Shown here: one piece after another, positions 19,030 through 28,981 of the stretch
Layout: each line of letters opens with the position of its first letter
Numbering within the stretch: the first letter of the stretch is position 1
DNA from: an uncultured Cellvibrionales bacterium
Lineage (GTDB): Bacteria > Pseudomonadota > Gammaproteobacteria > Pseudomonadales > Cellvibrionaceae
Assembly (NCBI GenBank): GCA_913050115.1
Contig: CAJWZU010000011.1
Location: forward strand, 1 to 62,035
Reading direction: 5' to 3'
Length of the DNA stretch: 62,035 nucleotides
Notes under the pieces: generated by a model
What the model saw: only the letters and a program-made list of their open reading frames with translations
What the model was told of the DNA's origin: nothing
Databases searched by the model: none
Made by a program: the position numbers and the translations under genes

Positions 19030-20073
19030 TTGGATACCAGCATTCGCACTCAGCCCACTGTGACACTTAAAGTTGCACTCGAACCCAGCGATGCGCACCG
19101 ACTCGCCAACCTCAGCGGTCATCTCGACGAAAACCTACAGTTAATAGAACGCCGGTTAAATATTGATATACGCGCGCGCGGTCATAATATTTCCATTTCC
19201 GGAGCCAGCGCCGCAGTCCGTGTTGGCGCCGACCTGCTGCGCAGCCTCTACCATGAGGCCAGCAACCCCGTCAGCCCTGACGAAATCCACCTAGCCCTGC
19301 AAACATCCAGCATCGAGGCACTTATGGAAGATCAAGCTACAGATAGTCGCACTCAAGAAAACTCCCAGCAGGACACTGCCCAAGAGAGCCCATCGCTGAG
19401 TTTGATCCGCACCAAAAAATGCAATATCACGCCCCGCGGACGCCACCAAGAAGACTATGTGTGCGCGGTACAAAAACATGATATTAATTTTGGTATTGGC
19501 CCCGCTGGCACCGGTAAAACTTATTTGGCGGTAGCTTGCGCGGTGGAATCACTGCTAAAAGATCAAGTCGAGCGCATACTACTGGTGCGACCGGCAGTAG
19601 AAGCCGGCGAAAAACTCGGTTTTTTGCCGGGCGATCTGGCTCAAAAGGTAGACCCCTACTTGCGCCCCCTCTACGACGCTCTGTTTGACATGCTTGGTTT
19701 CGACACCGTTGGCAAGCTAATAGAGCGCAACGTGATCGAGGTCGCACCACTGGCCTATATGCGCGGCCGCACGCTCAACAACGCCTTTATTATTCTCGAT
19801 GAAAGCCAGAACACCACACGTGAGCAGATGAAAATGTTTTTAACTCGCATCGGCTTTGGCTCCACTGCGGTAATTACCGGCGACCCCAGCCAAATAGATT
19901 TGCCCAAGGGCGTTAAATCTGGACTCAGGCACGCCGCCGAGGTACTCGATGGCGTAGAAGGCATCAGCATGACAACCTTCGATGCCAAAGATGTAGTGCG
20001 CCACCCGCTGGTACAAAAAATCGTCACCGCCTACAACGCCTATGATGCCAAGCAAGGCAGTGATCGCCACTAA
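19030..20073 (+). CDS. ybeZ: PhoH-family ATPase YbeZ
   Basis: A P-loop ATPase/RNA helicase-like protein that works with YbeY in rRNA maturation. The start is TTG, with AAGGGA about 8 nt upstream. A KH-like N-terminal domain (about 20-90) precedes the PhoH ATPase domain, with Walker [14 protein letters not shown] near 157-165 and Walker [14 protein letters not shown] near 255. The 347-residue length is typical. The stop overlaps the ybeY start (TAATGA), consistent with coupled translation of partners. Confidence 0.95.
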   Translation: MDTSIRTQPTVTLKVALEPSDAHRLANLSGHLDENLQLIERRLNIDIRARGHNISISGASAAVRVGADLLRSLYHEASNPVSPDEIHLALQTSSIEALMEDQATDSRTQENSQQDTAQESPSLSLIRTKKCNITPRGRHQEDYVCAVQKHDINFGIGPAGTGKTYLAVACAVESLLKDQVERILLVRPAVEAGEKLGFLPGDLAQKVDPYLRPLYDALFDMLGFDTVGKLIERNVIEVAPLAYMRGRTLNNAFIILDESQNTTREQMKMFLTRIGFGSTAVITGDPSQIDLPKGVKSGLRHAAEVLDGVEGISMTTFDAKDVVRHPLVQKIVTAYNAYDAKQGSDRH

Positions 20074-20561
20074 TGACTGCACTTTATATCGATCTTCAAA
20101 TAGCCATAGCGGCAGACCCTGCCCTGCCACAACAACAACAACTGCGACAGTGGGTGAGCGCGGCACTAGCGGCGGCCAACTACTGCGGCGCTGAGGCCGA
20201 GCTGAGTGTACGTCTGGTGGATGTCGGCGAGAGTCAGGCGCTAAATTTACAGTATCGCGACAAAGACAAGCCTACCAATGTATTATCCTTCCCGTTCGAA
20301 CAGCCGCCAGGCTTGCCGCCGGAGGCACAATTGCCTCTGCTTGGCGATTTGGTCATCTGTGCGACGGTAGTAAAGCGCGAAGCAACCGATCAGGGCAAAA
20401 CATTCGAGGCCCACTGGGCCCATATGCTGGTTCATGGCACCTTGCACCTGCTCGGTTTCGATCACATAGAAGACGCTGACGCCGACGCTATGGAAACACT
20501 AGAAACCCAGATTTTAGTGAGTCTTGGTTACCCCAAACCCTACGCCAATGAAGCGGCATAA
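20073..20561 (+). CDS. ybeY: Endoribonuclease YbeY (16S rRNA maturation)
   Basis: A zinc-dependent single-strand endoribonuclease needed for 16S rRNA 3'-end processing and ribosome quality control. The metal-binding signature [11 protein letters not shown], with three histidines, is at about residues 115-125. [12 protein letters not shown] is also characteristic (usually NVLSFP). 162 aa. It overlaps ybeZ by one base and precedes ybeX. Confidence 0.96.
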   Translation: MTALYIDLQIAIAADPALPQQQQLRQWVSAALAAANYCGAEAELSVRLVDVGESQALNLQYRDKDKPTNVLSFPFEQPPGLPPEAQLPLLGDLVICATVVKREATDQGKTFEAHWAHMLVHGTLHLLGFDHIEDADADAMETLETQILVSLGYPKPYANEAA

Positions 20562-20594
20562 AAGCTTCAACCGACAGGATATAAAGAAAATACA

Positions 20595-21494
20595 ATGACC
20601 GAAGACCCCACGAGTAGCAGCGCCGATACCCCTGCTGGCACAGCTAACGCCAATACGGCCCGCAGTCAGGACAAATCTTGGCTCGACAAGCTACTGCACG
20701 CATTCTCTGGCGAGCCCAAATCCCGCGAAGAACTGCTCAAAGTGATCAAAGAGGCTGCCGACAACCAGCTGCTCGATCAAGAGGCGCTGAGCATTATCGA
20801 AGGCGCTATGGATGTGTCCGTACAGCAGGTACGCGAAATTTTAGTGCCGCGGTCGCAGATGGTAGTGGTCAAAATTGACGATCAAGCCGCTGACTTTCTG
20901 CCTAAAATGATCGCCTCGGGACACTCACGTTTCCCCGTGATCGGCGATTCAATTGACGACATTCGCGGCGTACTACTAGCCAAAGATTTGATGCCGTTTG
21001 TCCTTGAGGGTTTAGAGGACTTCCGCCTAGAAAACATTATTCGCCCAGCCAACATAATCCCTGAAAGCAAACGCCTTAACATTTTACTGCGTGAATTCCG
21101 CGAAAATCGCTACCACATGGCTCTAGTGATCGATGAATACGGCGGCATCTCTGGTTTGGTAACGATTGAAGATATTTTAGAGGAAATTGTCGGCGAAATT
21201 GAAGACGAAACCGACGATGACGGTCAGGATGCCTTTATCCGTAAGGTCAGCGATAGCGAATATGTTGTTAAAGCTCTAACCCCGATAGAAGACTTTAACG
21301 AGCACTTTGCCACTGGTTTTAGTGATGAGGATTTCGACACCATCGGCGGCCTACTGATGCAATCCTTTGGTCACCTGCCCGCTCGCAATGAAAGTACCGA
21401 GCTTAACGGCTATCAATTTCAGGTGCTCTACTCGGACAACCGCCAAATTCATTTGCTGCGACTAACGCCCCCGCTCACCCCCAGCGGCAACTAA
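20595..21494 (+). CDS. ybeX: CorC/YbeX family CBS-domain protein
   Basis: Named for magnesium/cobalt efflux (CorC) and also linked to ribosome maturation through the ybeZYX operon. The 299-residue protein has a charged N-terminal region (AFSGEPKSREELLKVIKEA), two CBS motifs (MDVSVQQVREILVPRSQMVV and ENIIRPANIIPES, about 68-190) and a C-terminal CorC_HlyC domain ending QIHLLRLTPP. It has no membrane segments, as usual for this short class. The next gene, lnt, begins immediately after its stop. Confidence 0.94.
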   Translation: MTEDPTSSSADTPAGTANANTARSQDKSWLDKLLHAFSGEPKSREELLKVIKEAADNQLLDQEALSIIEGAMDVSVQQVREILVPRSQMVVVKIDDQAADFLPKMIASGHSRFPVIGDSIDDIRGVLLAKDLMPFVLEGLEDFRLENIIRPANIIPESKRLNILLREFRENRYHMALVIDEYGGISGLVTIEDILEEIVGEIEDETDDDGQDAFIRKVSDSEYVVKALTPIEDFNEHFATGFSDEDFDTIGGLLMQSFGHLPARNESTELNGYQFQVLYSDNRQIHLLRLTPPLTPSGN

Positions 21495-23042
21495 ATGGCC
21501 CGCCGCTATCAAACACTGTTTGGCGCAGGCTGGCGCGGCCATGCACTGTCCTTAATCGCCGGTGCCCTGCTGCCTCTGGGGCTGGCGCCGTTCGACCTGT
21601 GGCCGCTTGCACTTATGTCGGTCACCTGGCTGGTGCTAGGGCTAGATGGCCTCAACGGCAGGCAATGCATAGCCCGTAGCTACGCCTTTGGCCTCGGCAT
21701 GTTTACTACCGGCGTGTCATGGGTGTACGTCAGTATTAACAGTTTTGGCCAAGCGCCGATGTTATTAGCGGCACTACTGACACTCCTCTTTGCAGCAGGT
21801 CTAGCGATTGTTTTCTGCCTGCCCTTTGGCTTGTTAGGTCGCTACTTTAAGCACAATGTTCTTGCTCTACCCTTGGCCCTACCGGCGCTGTGGTTGCTAG
21901 GCGAATGGCTGCGCAGCTGGTTCCTAACTGGGTTCCCTTGGCTCTATATCGGGTACAGTCAGCTGCAAACGCCGCTGGCCGGCTACGCGCCAGTAATAGG
22001 CGTAATGGGTGTTGGTCTCATTGTACTGTTCAGTGCTTGCAGCTTAGCGCTCGCATTAAAATGGCTCCTTCAGCGCCAACGTCCGGCATTCACGCTCTCA
22101 CTCGTCACTCTAAGCGCGGCGTGCTGGATAGGTGGTGTTGCGCTAAAACAGGTAGAGTGGACTCAGGTTAAGGGCGATGCCATTAGCGTTGGCATGATTC
22201 AGCCCAACATCCCCCAGGCAAAAAAGTGGGACCCAGACTTTTATCAACTCACCGTCGAACGCTTTCGCCGCTTAAGCGAGCCCTTGTGGCATAACGACTG
22301 GCTGATTTGGCCCGAGGCGGCGATCCCTAAGCCTTATCACCGTGCCAGTGAAGTCCTCGATGAATTTCAACAGCGCGCGGCAGAAACGAACACAGGCCTG
22401 ATGACCGGTGTTCTTTATGATGACTATGGTCGCGATAACGGCACGCTGAAAGTTACTTATTACAATGCCATGATTGGTATGGGGCGTGCACAAGGTATCT
22501 ACCACAAAACTCAACTGGTGCCCTTTGGCGAATACCTGCCCTTTGAAAGTCTACGCAGCCTGATTCACTTCTTCAATTTGCCAACCTCGATCATCAGCCC
22601 CTGGATTGGCAAGCAGCGCGGCATTCAAGTAGGTGCGACTATGGTGATGCCGTCAATCTGCTACGAGATTGCCTACCCCGCGCTAGTAGCCAAGGGCGCA
22701 GCCAAAGCCGATGTGTTGCTCACAGTGAGTAACGATGCCTGGTTTGGTAACTCCATTGCCCCTAACCAGCATATGCAAATAGCTCAGATGCGGGCCTTAG
22801 AAACTGGTCGTTACCTTATTCGAGCTACCAACAATGGTCTCTCGGGCATAATAAATCCGAAGGGCGACATCACCGTACTGGGTGCGCAGTTTGTACAGAC
22901 ATCAATAGAAGGGGAGGTTTACGCGACTAAAGGGCTAACCCCGTATGTGCGCTATGGCGATGTACTGGGTCTAACTTTAGCCCTTTTGATGCTACTAGCC
23001 GCGGCAATAGTGGGCAGAGGCCTACTAGCTCGCAACCATTAA
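21495..23042 (+). CDS. lnt: Apolipoprotein N-acyltransferase
   Basis: An inner-membrane enzyme that adds the third acyl chain to the N-terminal cysteine of lipoproteins, which is needed for their sorting by Lol. About six to eight membrane segments occupy the N-terminal 210 residues. The nitrilase-type domain follows with the catalytic Glu in WPEAAIPKPYH, Lys in YHKTQLVPFGEYLPF and Cys in SICYEIAYP, plus the SNDAWFGNS motif. A final membrane helix ends the 515-residue protein. Its last 18 bp overlap a convergent gene. Lnt acts on the many lipoproteins encoded in this window, including LolB and LptE. Confidence 0.97.
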   Translation: MARRYQTLFGAGWRGHALSLIAGALLPLGLAPFDLWPLALMSVTWLVLGLDGLNGRQCIARSYAFGLGMFTTGVSWVYVSINSFGQAPMLLAALLTLLFAAGLAIVFCLPFGLLGRYFKHNVLALPLALPALWLLGEWLRSWFLTGFPWLYIGYSQLQTPLAGYAPVIGVMGVGLIVLFSACSLALALKWLLQRQRPAFTLSLVTLSAACWIGGVALKQVEWTQVKGDAISVGMIQPNIPQAKKWDPDFYQLTVERFRRLSEPLWHNDWLIWPEAAIPKPYHRASEVLDEFQQRAAETNTGLMTGVLYDDYGRDNGTLKVTYYNAMIGMGRAQGIYHKTQLVPFGEYLPFESLRSLIHFFNLPTSIISPWIGKQRGIQVGATMVMPSICYEIAYPALVAKGAAKADVLLTVSNDAWFGNSIAPNQHMQIAQMRALETGRYLIRATNNGLSGIINPKGDITVLGAQFVQTSIEGEVYATKGLTPYVRYGDVLGLTLALLMLLAAAIVGRGLLARNH

Positions 23043-23447
23043 ATTCTTCAGTTGGGCGTAACTAAAAGTAATTGGGGTGGCCTGCGTAAACAGCGCCTTT
23101 AACTCAAAGGTCTCTATGGAATTGGCTATCATGGTAAAGGTGTAATCAATCAGCTCGTTATCTTGCCAATTCAAATCAAAACGACCAAACAGACTGCCGC
23201 TTGCCGCTAAAAAAACATGGCGATAAAAATAACTGTCACTCTGTTCAAGGCCAAATCGTTGGTTTAACTGCGGAATAAAAACCCCACCATTGCGTGCAAT
23301 AGAGCCGTTGCCCGCATTGGCCTGATCACTCATAAAAACATGTGTCTGACCCTGGTGTTCAAACGCTTTTATATCTACCGATACCGTGTGACCATCACGA
23401 TCCATCAACTGCACCGCACTCATTTTCGGTATCAAATTAACTTTCAT
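23025..23447 (-). CDS. Hypothetical protein
   Basis: I do not recognise the 140-residue product. It has no signal peptide or membrane segment and looks like a beta-rich cytoplasmic protein (SDSYFYRHVFLAASGSLFGRFDLNW; LIDYTFTMIANSIETFELKALF). The start is either 23447 or the internal ATG at MSAVQLMDRDG (23423). It follows the gene at 23465-23830 by 17 bp on the same strand, so the two probably form an operon, and its 3' end overlaps the lnt 3' end by 18 bp. Confidence 0.65.
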   Translation of the reverse strand: MKVNLIPKMSAVQLMDRDGHTVSVDIKAFEHQGQTHVFMSDQANAGNGSIARNGGVFIPQLNQRFGLEQSDSYFYRHVFLAASGSLFGRFDLNWQDNELIDYTFTMIANSIETFELKALFTQATPITFSYAQLKNLMVAS

Positions 23448-23464
23448 GACGGCATGGTCTCAGA

Positions 23465-23830
23465 TTAGGCGGCGTCTTTAGCTGACAGCACTTCCATTAA
23501 AGTGTTTATACGGCGTTCGGAAATCACCACCTGACTGCGCGACCTCATGGCAATACGGCCATACCAGTCAAAACGCCAGTGCAATAACTCCAGCGGTGAA
23601 TCCGTGCGATTACGCAGCTCAATTAAGTCAAATCGCTCCGTCTGTAAAGCAAAATGCTCAAGTAATTGGCGGGCAAACAGCTCAGAATTCTTAGCGATTA
23701 AGCTTGAGATTCTGGTTACCGGCGCAGCCACGAAGATATAATCGCGGGCGCCAATACTTTCGTGCTTGACCTGTAACTCGACATCCTGACTCAGACGATT
23801 AAGCAGCGTTAGTGTTTTAAAGTCTTTCAT
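23465..23830 (-). CDS. Hypothetical protein
   Basis: A 121-residue product of no recognised family and no membrane segment. It contains the pattern LSQDVELQVKHESIGARDYIFVAAPVTRISSLIAKNSELF and ends in helical, basic sequence (RSRSQVVISERRINTLMEVL). It starts MKDFKTLTLLNRL and is the first gene of a two-gene minus-strand unit with the one below. No function is proposed. Confidence 0.65.
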   Translation of the reverse strand: MKDFKTLTLLNRLSQDVELQVKHESIGARDYIFVAAPVTRISSLIAKNSELFARQLLEHFALQTERFDLIELRNRTDSPLELLHWRFDWYGRIAMRSRSQVVISERRINTLMEVLSAKDAA

Positions 23831-24070
23831 TTTGCATCCTCTGCCACAGCGTGTGTATTGCTTAAAATTTCGGCGTCCTACCGGAAGAGGCGCAGTTTAG
23901 CACAGACAATTTCAGTGCCAATAGTTTCATCATATTCCTAACAACTGCAGTAAAAAATGTAGCATGGAGTGACACATTCGTTACTATTTCGGGTGTTTTT
24001 ACCTACATATGGCTGAATAGCGATTACTATATGGGCTTGTCGCAGCGTCAAACTGCGATAAAATGAGAAG

Positions 24071-24694
24071 ATGACTATATATATTCGCGCCGTCCCTATA
24101 GTGCTGATAGCGGCATTTTTTCTGCTCAGTTTAAACAGTTGCTCGCTACTTGCGCCGTCGGTGACGAGTGAATTTAGCCAGCTGCGAGCAGGCCAATCCC
24201 GGCTCGACCCACAACACGCCAGCCTAGTCTTTAAGGTCAGCCATCTGGGTTTATCAACCTATGTCGGACGCTTTAATCGGTTTGATGCGAGTCTCGACTT
24301 TGACCCTGCGGCCATCGGCAGCGCAACATTGCAGGCCAGCATTCACACAGCCAGTATCGACAGTAACAATGCCAAGTTGGATCAAACTTTGCGTGGCAGC
24401 AGCTGGCTAGATAGTGACAGTTTCCCCGAGGCAAGCTTTCACAGCACCAGCGTAACCGCCACTGGCTCAGGCTTTCATTTTAACGGCCATTTAACCCTGC
24501 ATGGCGTCAGCCGCCCCATATCACTGCATGGAGAATTTCTCGGTGCCGCCGTCAATCGTCTCAACGGCCGTTACACTTTGGGTTTTCGAGCGAGCGGCAG
24601 CATTAATCGCTCCGATTTTGGCATCGATAGCTACCTGGCTATGATTGGCGATAGAGTCCTCTTAGAGATTGAGGCCGAATTTCTACGGCAATAG
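24071..24694 (+). CDS. YceI-family lipoprotein
   Basis: A periplasmic lipocalin-like beta-barrel of the YceI family, members of which bind polyprenoid (isoprenoid quinone-like) lipids. A hydrophobic signal segment ends with lipobox LSLNSC (Cys ~24), so this is a lipid-anchored version. The YceI core is visible as DPQHASLVFKVSHLGLSTYVGRFNRFDASLDFD, then FPEASFHSTSVTATG, FNGHLTLHGVSRPISL and a final RSDFGIDSYLAMIGDRVLLEIEAEF. 207 aa. It is the first of three lipoprotein genes in the 24-28 kb block. Confidence 0.92.
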   Translation: MTIYIRAVPIVLIAAFFLLSLNSCSLLAPSVTSEFSQLRAGQSRLDPQHASLVFKVSHLGLSTYVGRFNRFDASLDFDPAAIGSATLQASIHTASIDSNNAKLDQTLRGSSWLDSDSFPEASFHSTSVTATGSGFHFNGHLTLHGVSRPISLHGEFLGAAVNRLNGRYTLGFRASGSINRSDFGIDSYLAMIGDRVLLEIEAEFLRQ

Positions 24695-25083
24695 AATCTG
24701 TTAAAAAATTCAGCTGTACTCAGTGAATTCTATGGTCGGCAGCGGCAAAATCTATATTTTTACTCGAATCTGTCTTACACCAACAGCTAAAATTACAGCA
24801 TCAAATAGTCACCCAGAACAATCAGGGTCTGTTACTTAAATACAGCCAAAAAAACACAAACCGTTAATGAACTGGATTTGGTTTGACGATGTTATAAACA
24901 GTGTAAGGCTATGCCAGTGGCTATGAATTAGAATCAGCCGCTAGTCGAGCAAGCCCATGTCGATTTAACTGCTGGCATTTTTCAACTGCAGGTCGCGGTG
25001 CTCAAAAATTTTCTGCGGCAGCAACATTGCCAACCATTAATTCAAACCTCACAATAGTATTTGTTAAGAATCTTATATTATGG
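24695..25083. other. Gap without a recognised gene
   Basis: About 390 bp, relatively A+T-rich and with stops in all frames. It should contain the promoter of the diheme cytochrome gene. No convincing promoter, hairpin or small ORF was seen. Confidence 0.5.
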
Positions 25084-27021
25084 ATGATCGCTATGCTCGC
25101 CTCTGTGACACCGCCCTCTCGCCTAAGCCGCTTTATTATCTGGCCCGCCATTCTTTTACTGGCAGCAGGTTGCTCATACATAAGCCAGGGCGTAATGAAC
25201 AGCGCTGATCGCAACGCCATCATCGCGGTCGATGATTATTTTGCCGATAGTAATAGTAGCGTGGTGTATCTACCGCAAAACTGGGACGCCACCGACAGCC
25301 TTTGGTTTTACAACACCACTCAGGGCTCTAACTTGATGCCGCTGGATATTTTCCTGCAGCTAGAGCAAGCCGATAGCTCTGAGCTGTTTCGCAGCGAAGC
25401 CAATATGCGCCGCTTTCGCTATTTGACTCAAAAGCCATCAATGGATAACGAACACGGCATGCCGGTGGGCTGGGTAAAAAACAGTTACCAAGACCGCGAC
25501 TATGTCGGCTTTACCTGTGCCGCCTGCCACACCGCACAAATTAATTATCAGGGCGTGGGCATTCGCATCGACGGCGCCCCGGCACTGGCCGATATGGAAA
25601 CTATGCTGCTGGAACTGCAACTCGCCCTTGAAGCCGCCAGCAGTGACTCAGCAAAATTTGCACGTCTGGTAAAGAGCACAAATCAAGCTCCGGAAAACTT
25701 GCGTACCCGCCTCGACAGTACCCTCACAAAAATCAGCAACTACAACCGCATTAACGCCCCCACTCACACCCACAATGGAACGGCGCAATCGGTTCACTAC
25801 GGCTACGGCCGCCTCGACGCCTTCGGCCGTATCTACAACCGAGTCATGTCACACCTGACCCCCGGTGCGGATAACTTTAATCCCGCCAATGCACCGGTCA
25901 GCTATCCCTTCCTATGGGATACCCCGCAACATGATTTCGTACAGTGGAACGGTGTCGGCGATAATGCCGATGCCGGCGCCTTGGGCCGCAATACCGGCGA
26001 GGTAATAGGCGTATTTGCCGATTTCGATTTACACCGACAAAAGGGCGACGCCGGTTACCGCTCCTCCGCCAATACCCGCAATCAGGTGCGTTTAGAGCGT
26101 CAAATTAAAAGTCTGCAGTCACCGCTGTGGCAAGACGCCGCGGCTCTGGGTGTACTGCCTCCGATCGACCAGTCTCTGGCGGCACAGGGCAGAAAAGTGT
26201 TTGTCGACTACCAGTGCCACACCTGCCACCAGGCCATTGACCGCAGCGCCGATGACCGTTTGGTCATCGCGCAATTCAGTAGCCTCGATTTGATTGGCAC
26301 CGATAGACAAATGGCGATGAATGCCTTCACCCGCGAGGGCAACAGCGGCCTGTTCGCCGGCAAAAAAATCAATGCACTCAGTGCTAACAGTGGCGATTTT
26401 GGTGAAACCACCCTAGTGCTGCCCGCCCTTACCAAGGCCACCGTCGGCGTGTTATTAGAACCCGATCACGATAAAAACATCGTCCACCGCTGGGCCGATA
26501 AAATCTACGACGTACTGGTGGCCCTCGGCGACAACCCTATCAAAGATAGCGAGCGCCATCTCGACTTTGAAATAGCCGCTAAGGGCGAACTCAGCGCCCT
26601 GCTCGCCTATAAAGGCCGCCCACTGAACGGCATCTGGGCCACCGCGCCCTATCTGCACAACGGTTCGGTTGCCAATCTGGACCAGCTGTTTTTACCCAGT
26701 TGCAATGACGCAGAAATAACCAGCGGTAAAGCTTGTCGCGCCCAAACCTTTACTTTAGGTGCGCGCGAACTGGACCCTGTAAACGTCGGTTTTGTTCAGC
26801 CAGATAAGGATGATTACCCAACGGTATTTACCTTCGACACACGCCTACCGGGCAATTCCAACCAAGGCCATGAGTACACCTCGGGAATCACCCCAGTCAT
26901 TGTTCGCAACGCCAGCGGCCAACCTATTAAGAATGCTGCCGGCAATTTCAAACTGGCCACACTGCCCGTGATCGGCACAGAAGATCGTGCAGCACTGGTA
27001 GAGTATTTGAAAACGCTGTGA
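25084..27021 (+). CDS. RoxA-like diheme c-type cytochrome lipoprotein
   Basis: About 645 residues with two c-type heme sites, CAACH (145-149) and CHTCH (378-382), and the segments VVYLPQNWDATDSLWFYNTT, GSNLMPLDIFLQLEQAD and MPVGWVKNSYQDRDYVGFTC, which resemble the RoxA/RoxB rubber-oxygenase branch of the diheme cytochrome c peroxidase superfamily. Further motifs are RIDGAPALADMETML and GIWATAPYLHNGSV. The signal peptide ends in lipobox LLAAGC, so it is membrane-anchored rather than secreted. I start at ATG 25084 (25093 is also possible); the open frame begins at TTG 25027. Its role could be oxygenase or peroxidase; the substrate is unknown, and natural rubber is not implied. Confidence 0.8.
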   Translation: MIAMLASVTPPSRLSRFIIWPAILLLAAGCSYISQGVMNSADRNAIIAVDDYFADSNSSVVYLPQNWDATDSLWFYNTTQGSNLMPLDIFLQLEQADSSELFRSEANMRRFRYLTQKPSMDNEHGMPVGWVKNSYQDRDYVGFTCAACHTAQINYQGVGIRIDGAPALADMETMLLELQLALEAASSDSAKFARLVKSTNQAPENLRTRLDSTLTKISNYNRINAPTHTHNGTAQSVHYGYGRLDAFGRIYNRVMSHLTPGADNFNPANAPVSYPFLWDTPQHDFVQWNGVGDNADAGALGRNTGEVIGVFADFDLHRQKGDAGYRSSANTRNQVRLERQIKSLQSPLWQDAAALGVLPPIDQSLAAQGRKVFVDYQCHTCHQAIDRSADDRLVIAQFSSLDLIGTDRQMAMNAFTREGNSGLFAGKKINALSANSGDFGETTLVLPALTKATVGVLLEPDHDKNIVHRWADKIYDVLVALGDNPIKDSERHLDFEIAAKGELSALLAYKGRPLNGIWATAPYLHNGSVANLDQLFLPSCNDAEITSGKACRAQTFTLGARELDPVNVGFVQPDKDDYPTVFTFDTRLPGNSNQGHEYTSGITPVIVRNASGQPIKNAAGNFKLATLPVIGTEDRAALVEYLKTL

Positions 27022-27110
27022 GCAATAGCTTTTAATAATCCGTAATCTTACTGACCACCTAAAGCTGACCTAATGGTCTACATTTAATACATCCACAGGA
27101 GGTTCCCCCT

Positions 27111-27962
27111 TTGTATGATCGCACGGCAAAATTTTGTCTTATAGTCTTGAGCTGCCTATTAATTAGCAGCTGCAGTCTGCGCTGGAGTTATAATCTTCTC
27201 GATTGGTTAGTAGCTTGGGAGGTCGATGAGTACGTCAGCCTTGACCGCCAGCAAAAAAAACAGCTACACAAAAGCGTCGACCGATTTCAGCAGTGGCACC
27301 GGCAGACACAGCTGCCACTTTACGCCGAATTTCTCGAGCAGCTGGAATCACAGCTGCTGGTTCAAAAGGCCGACAGCGACACCTTAATGCAGTCTTTTAA
27401 TCAAGCCGCTAACCTCTGGCAAGACTCTCTAGTTGAATTCACCGTCTTTGCCCCGAGGTTGTTTCGCGAGCTAAGCAATAAACAGATCGCCGAGCTGATT
27501 AAAAACACCAGTTTTGAGACCGAGGCGGCGGCGGAAAAGCACATGGGCCGCAGCGAAGAGCAAGCCCGAGATAAAAAACGCCAGCACATGAATAAGCGCC
27601 TGAAAAAATGGCTCGGCAAATTAAACTCAGAACAAAAACAGCTCATCGAACACTGGAGCCTTGCACTCAACGGTAATCAAAAGCTAATGGTACAGGCTCG
27701 GCAAGAGTGGCAGACACAATTTAATCAGGCCTTAAACAGCGGCGGCAGCAAGGAAAACTTCGAGCAACAGGTGCAAACTCTACTGGTGTATCCAGAGCAT
27801 CTTTGGAGCGATGAATACCGCCACTCGGTGGAGCATAACCGGCAGTTGACTATGCAGCTATTTAGCGACATAAATCACAGCTTAAACCGCCGACAAAAAC
27901 ACAAACTCAAAAAAAGTTTGCGTGGTTACATTGGCGATTTTAAGTATTTGGCCAACGATTAA
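27111..27962 (+). CDS. DUF6279 family lipoprotein
   Basis: A 283-residue lipoprotein, common in Pseudomonas-like bacteria, of unknown function. The start is TTG at 27111 behind a perfect AGGAGG (27097-27102). The signal peptide ends LISSC (Cys ~21), followed by the family-typical LRWSYNLLDWLVAWEVDEYVSLDRQQ. The rest is nearly all helical and highly charged (EEQARDKKRQHMNKRLKKWLGKLN), probably a helical bundle. Its last 4 bp overlap the convergent cyclase gene. Confidence 0.88.
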   Translation: MYDRTAKFCLIVLSCLLISSCSLRWSYNLLDWLVAWEVDEYVSLDRQQKKQLHKSVDRFQQWHRQTQLPLYAEFLEQLESQLLVQKADSDTLMQSFNQAANLWQDSLVEFTVFAPRLFRELSNKQIAELIKNTSFETEAAAEKHMGRSEEQARDKKRQHMNKRLKKWLGKLNSEQKQLIEHWSLALNGNQKLMVQARQEWQTQFNQALNSGGSKENFEQQVQTLLVYPEHLWSDEYRHSVEHNRQLTMQLFSDINHSLNRRQKHKLKKSLRGYIGDFKYLAND

Positions 27963-28885
27963 TCCGCCATACAGACCTTATTACGGCCGCTATTTTTGGC
28001 CTGATAGAGCGCCTTGTCAGCAGCTTCAATCAAGCTAGCGCAATTAATGCCTCGCCCCCAAGCGACCCCTGCACTCAATGTAAGTATCTGCTGCGGGCTT
28101 TTAACGTGGCTCAGCGCCATATCAACCACCGCTTGACGAGCGCGATTAGCCACTGCCAGCGCGGCTTTATCGACAGCGCTGGGGGTCAGCAGCAAAAATT
28201 CTTCGCCGCCGTAACGGTAAAGCCTATCGGTGCTGCGCATGCTAGTTTTAATCGCGGCTACCACACACTTTAACGCTTTATCACCCATGGGATGGCCATA
28301 ATGGTCGTTATAGAGTTTAAAATTATCGACGTCGAGCATAACTAAAGCAAACGGCTGATAACTGCGCCGCGACTGAGCATCCAACAACGCCAGCTCCATA
28401 TCGAGTGCGCGCCGGTTACCAATGTGTAACACCGAGTCTTCTAGCGACAACGCCTGCAGCTGTTCGTTAGCGCTTTCCAGCTCGCCCTGTCGGTCGAGTA
28501 ATTTAACGTAGGCATCAGCCATATTGGTGTGAGTAACAAGGCCGACTAATTTACCATCGCCATTAATCACTGGTAAATGGCGTAACTTGCGCGAGCGCGA
28601 CAACACTAATGCATCGAGTAAAGGTGTATTTTCGAGCACAGAAATTGGCTCAGCGGTCATCAATGCCTGTACCGATAACAAACCAGCTTCAGCATTGGGA
28701 GCTGATATTTGATCGGAAAATACCCGCAACAAATCGCGCTCAGTAATAATACCAAGCACCACTGAGTTTTCCGTAATTAACACGCAGGAGGTACCCTGAG
28801 CCTGCATTTGTGCCAACACATCAGACAAATTCGCGGTCGGTGGCAACAATGTTATTACCGTAGACATCAGTTCTTTAACAATCAC
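27959..28885 (-). CDS. CBS-domain GGDEF diguanylate cyclase
   Basis: Synthesises c-di-GMP from two GTP. The N-terminal tandem CBS pair (residues ~1-122, with VLGIITERDLLRVFSD and KLVGLVTHTNMADAYVKLL) should sense an adenine nucleotide or another ligand. A short coiled coil (LLDRQGELESANEQLQALS) links to the GGDEF domain. The active-site motif is GGEEF at 226-230, and an RxxD inhibitory site (RSTD, 217-220) lies five residues before it, so the enzyme is probably active and product-inhibited. It has no membrane segments. 308 aa, monocistronic on the minus strand. Confidence 0.93.
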   Translation of the reverse strand: MIVKELMSTVITLLPPTANLSDVLAQMQAQGTSCVLITENSVVLGIITERDLLRVFSDQISAPNAEAGLLSVQALMTAEPISVLENTPLLDALVLSRSRKLRHLPVINGDGKLVGLVTHTNMADAYVKLLDRQGELESANEQLQALSLEDSVLHIGNRRALDMELALLDAQSRRSYQPFALVMLDVDNFKLYNDHYGHPMGDKALKCVVAAIKTSMRSTDRLYRYGGEEFLLLTPSAVDKAALAVANRARQAVVDMALSHVKSPQQILTLSAGVAWGRGINCASLIEAADKALYQAKNSGRNKVCMAD

Positions 28886-28981
28886 CCGTTTTTTACCATC
28901 ACTCTTCTCTTTGCAGAGTCAATTTTGCACTAGAGCCCTTAACAATGGGCTATTACTACTGCCGTAAAGTACTGAACCCAA

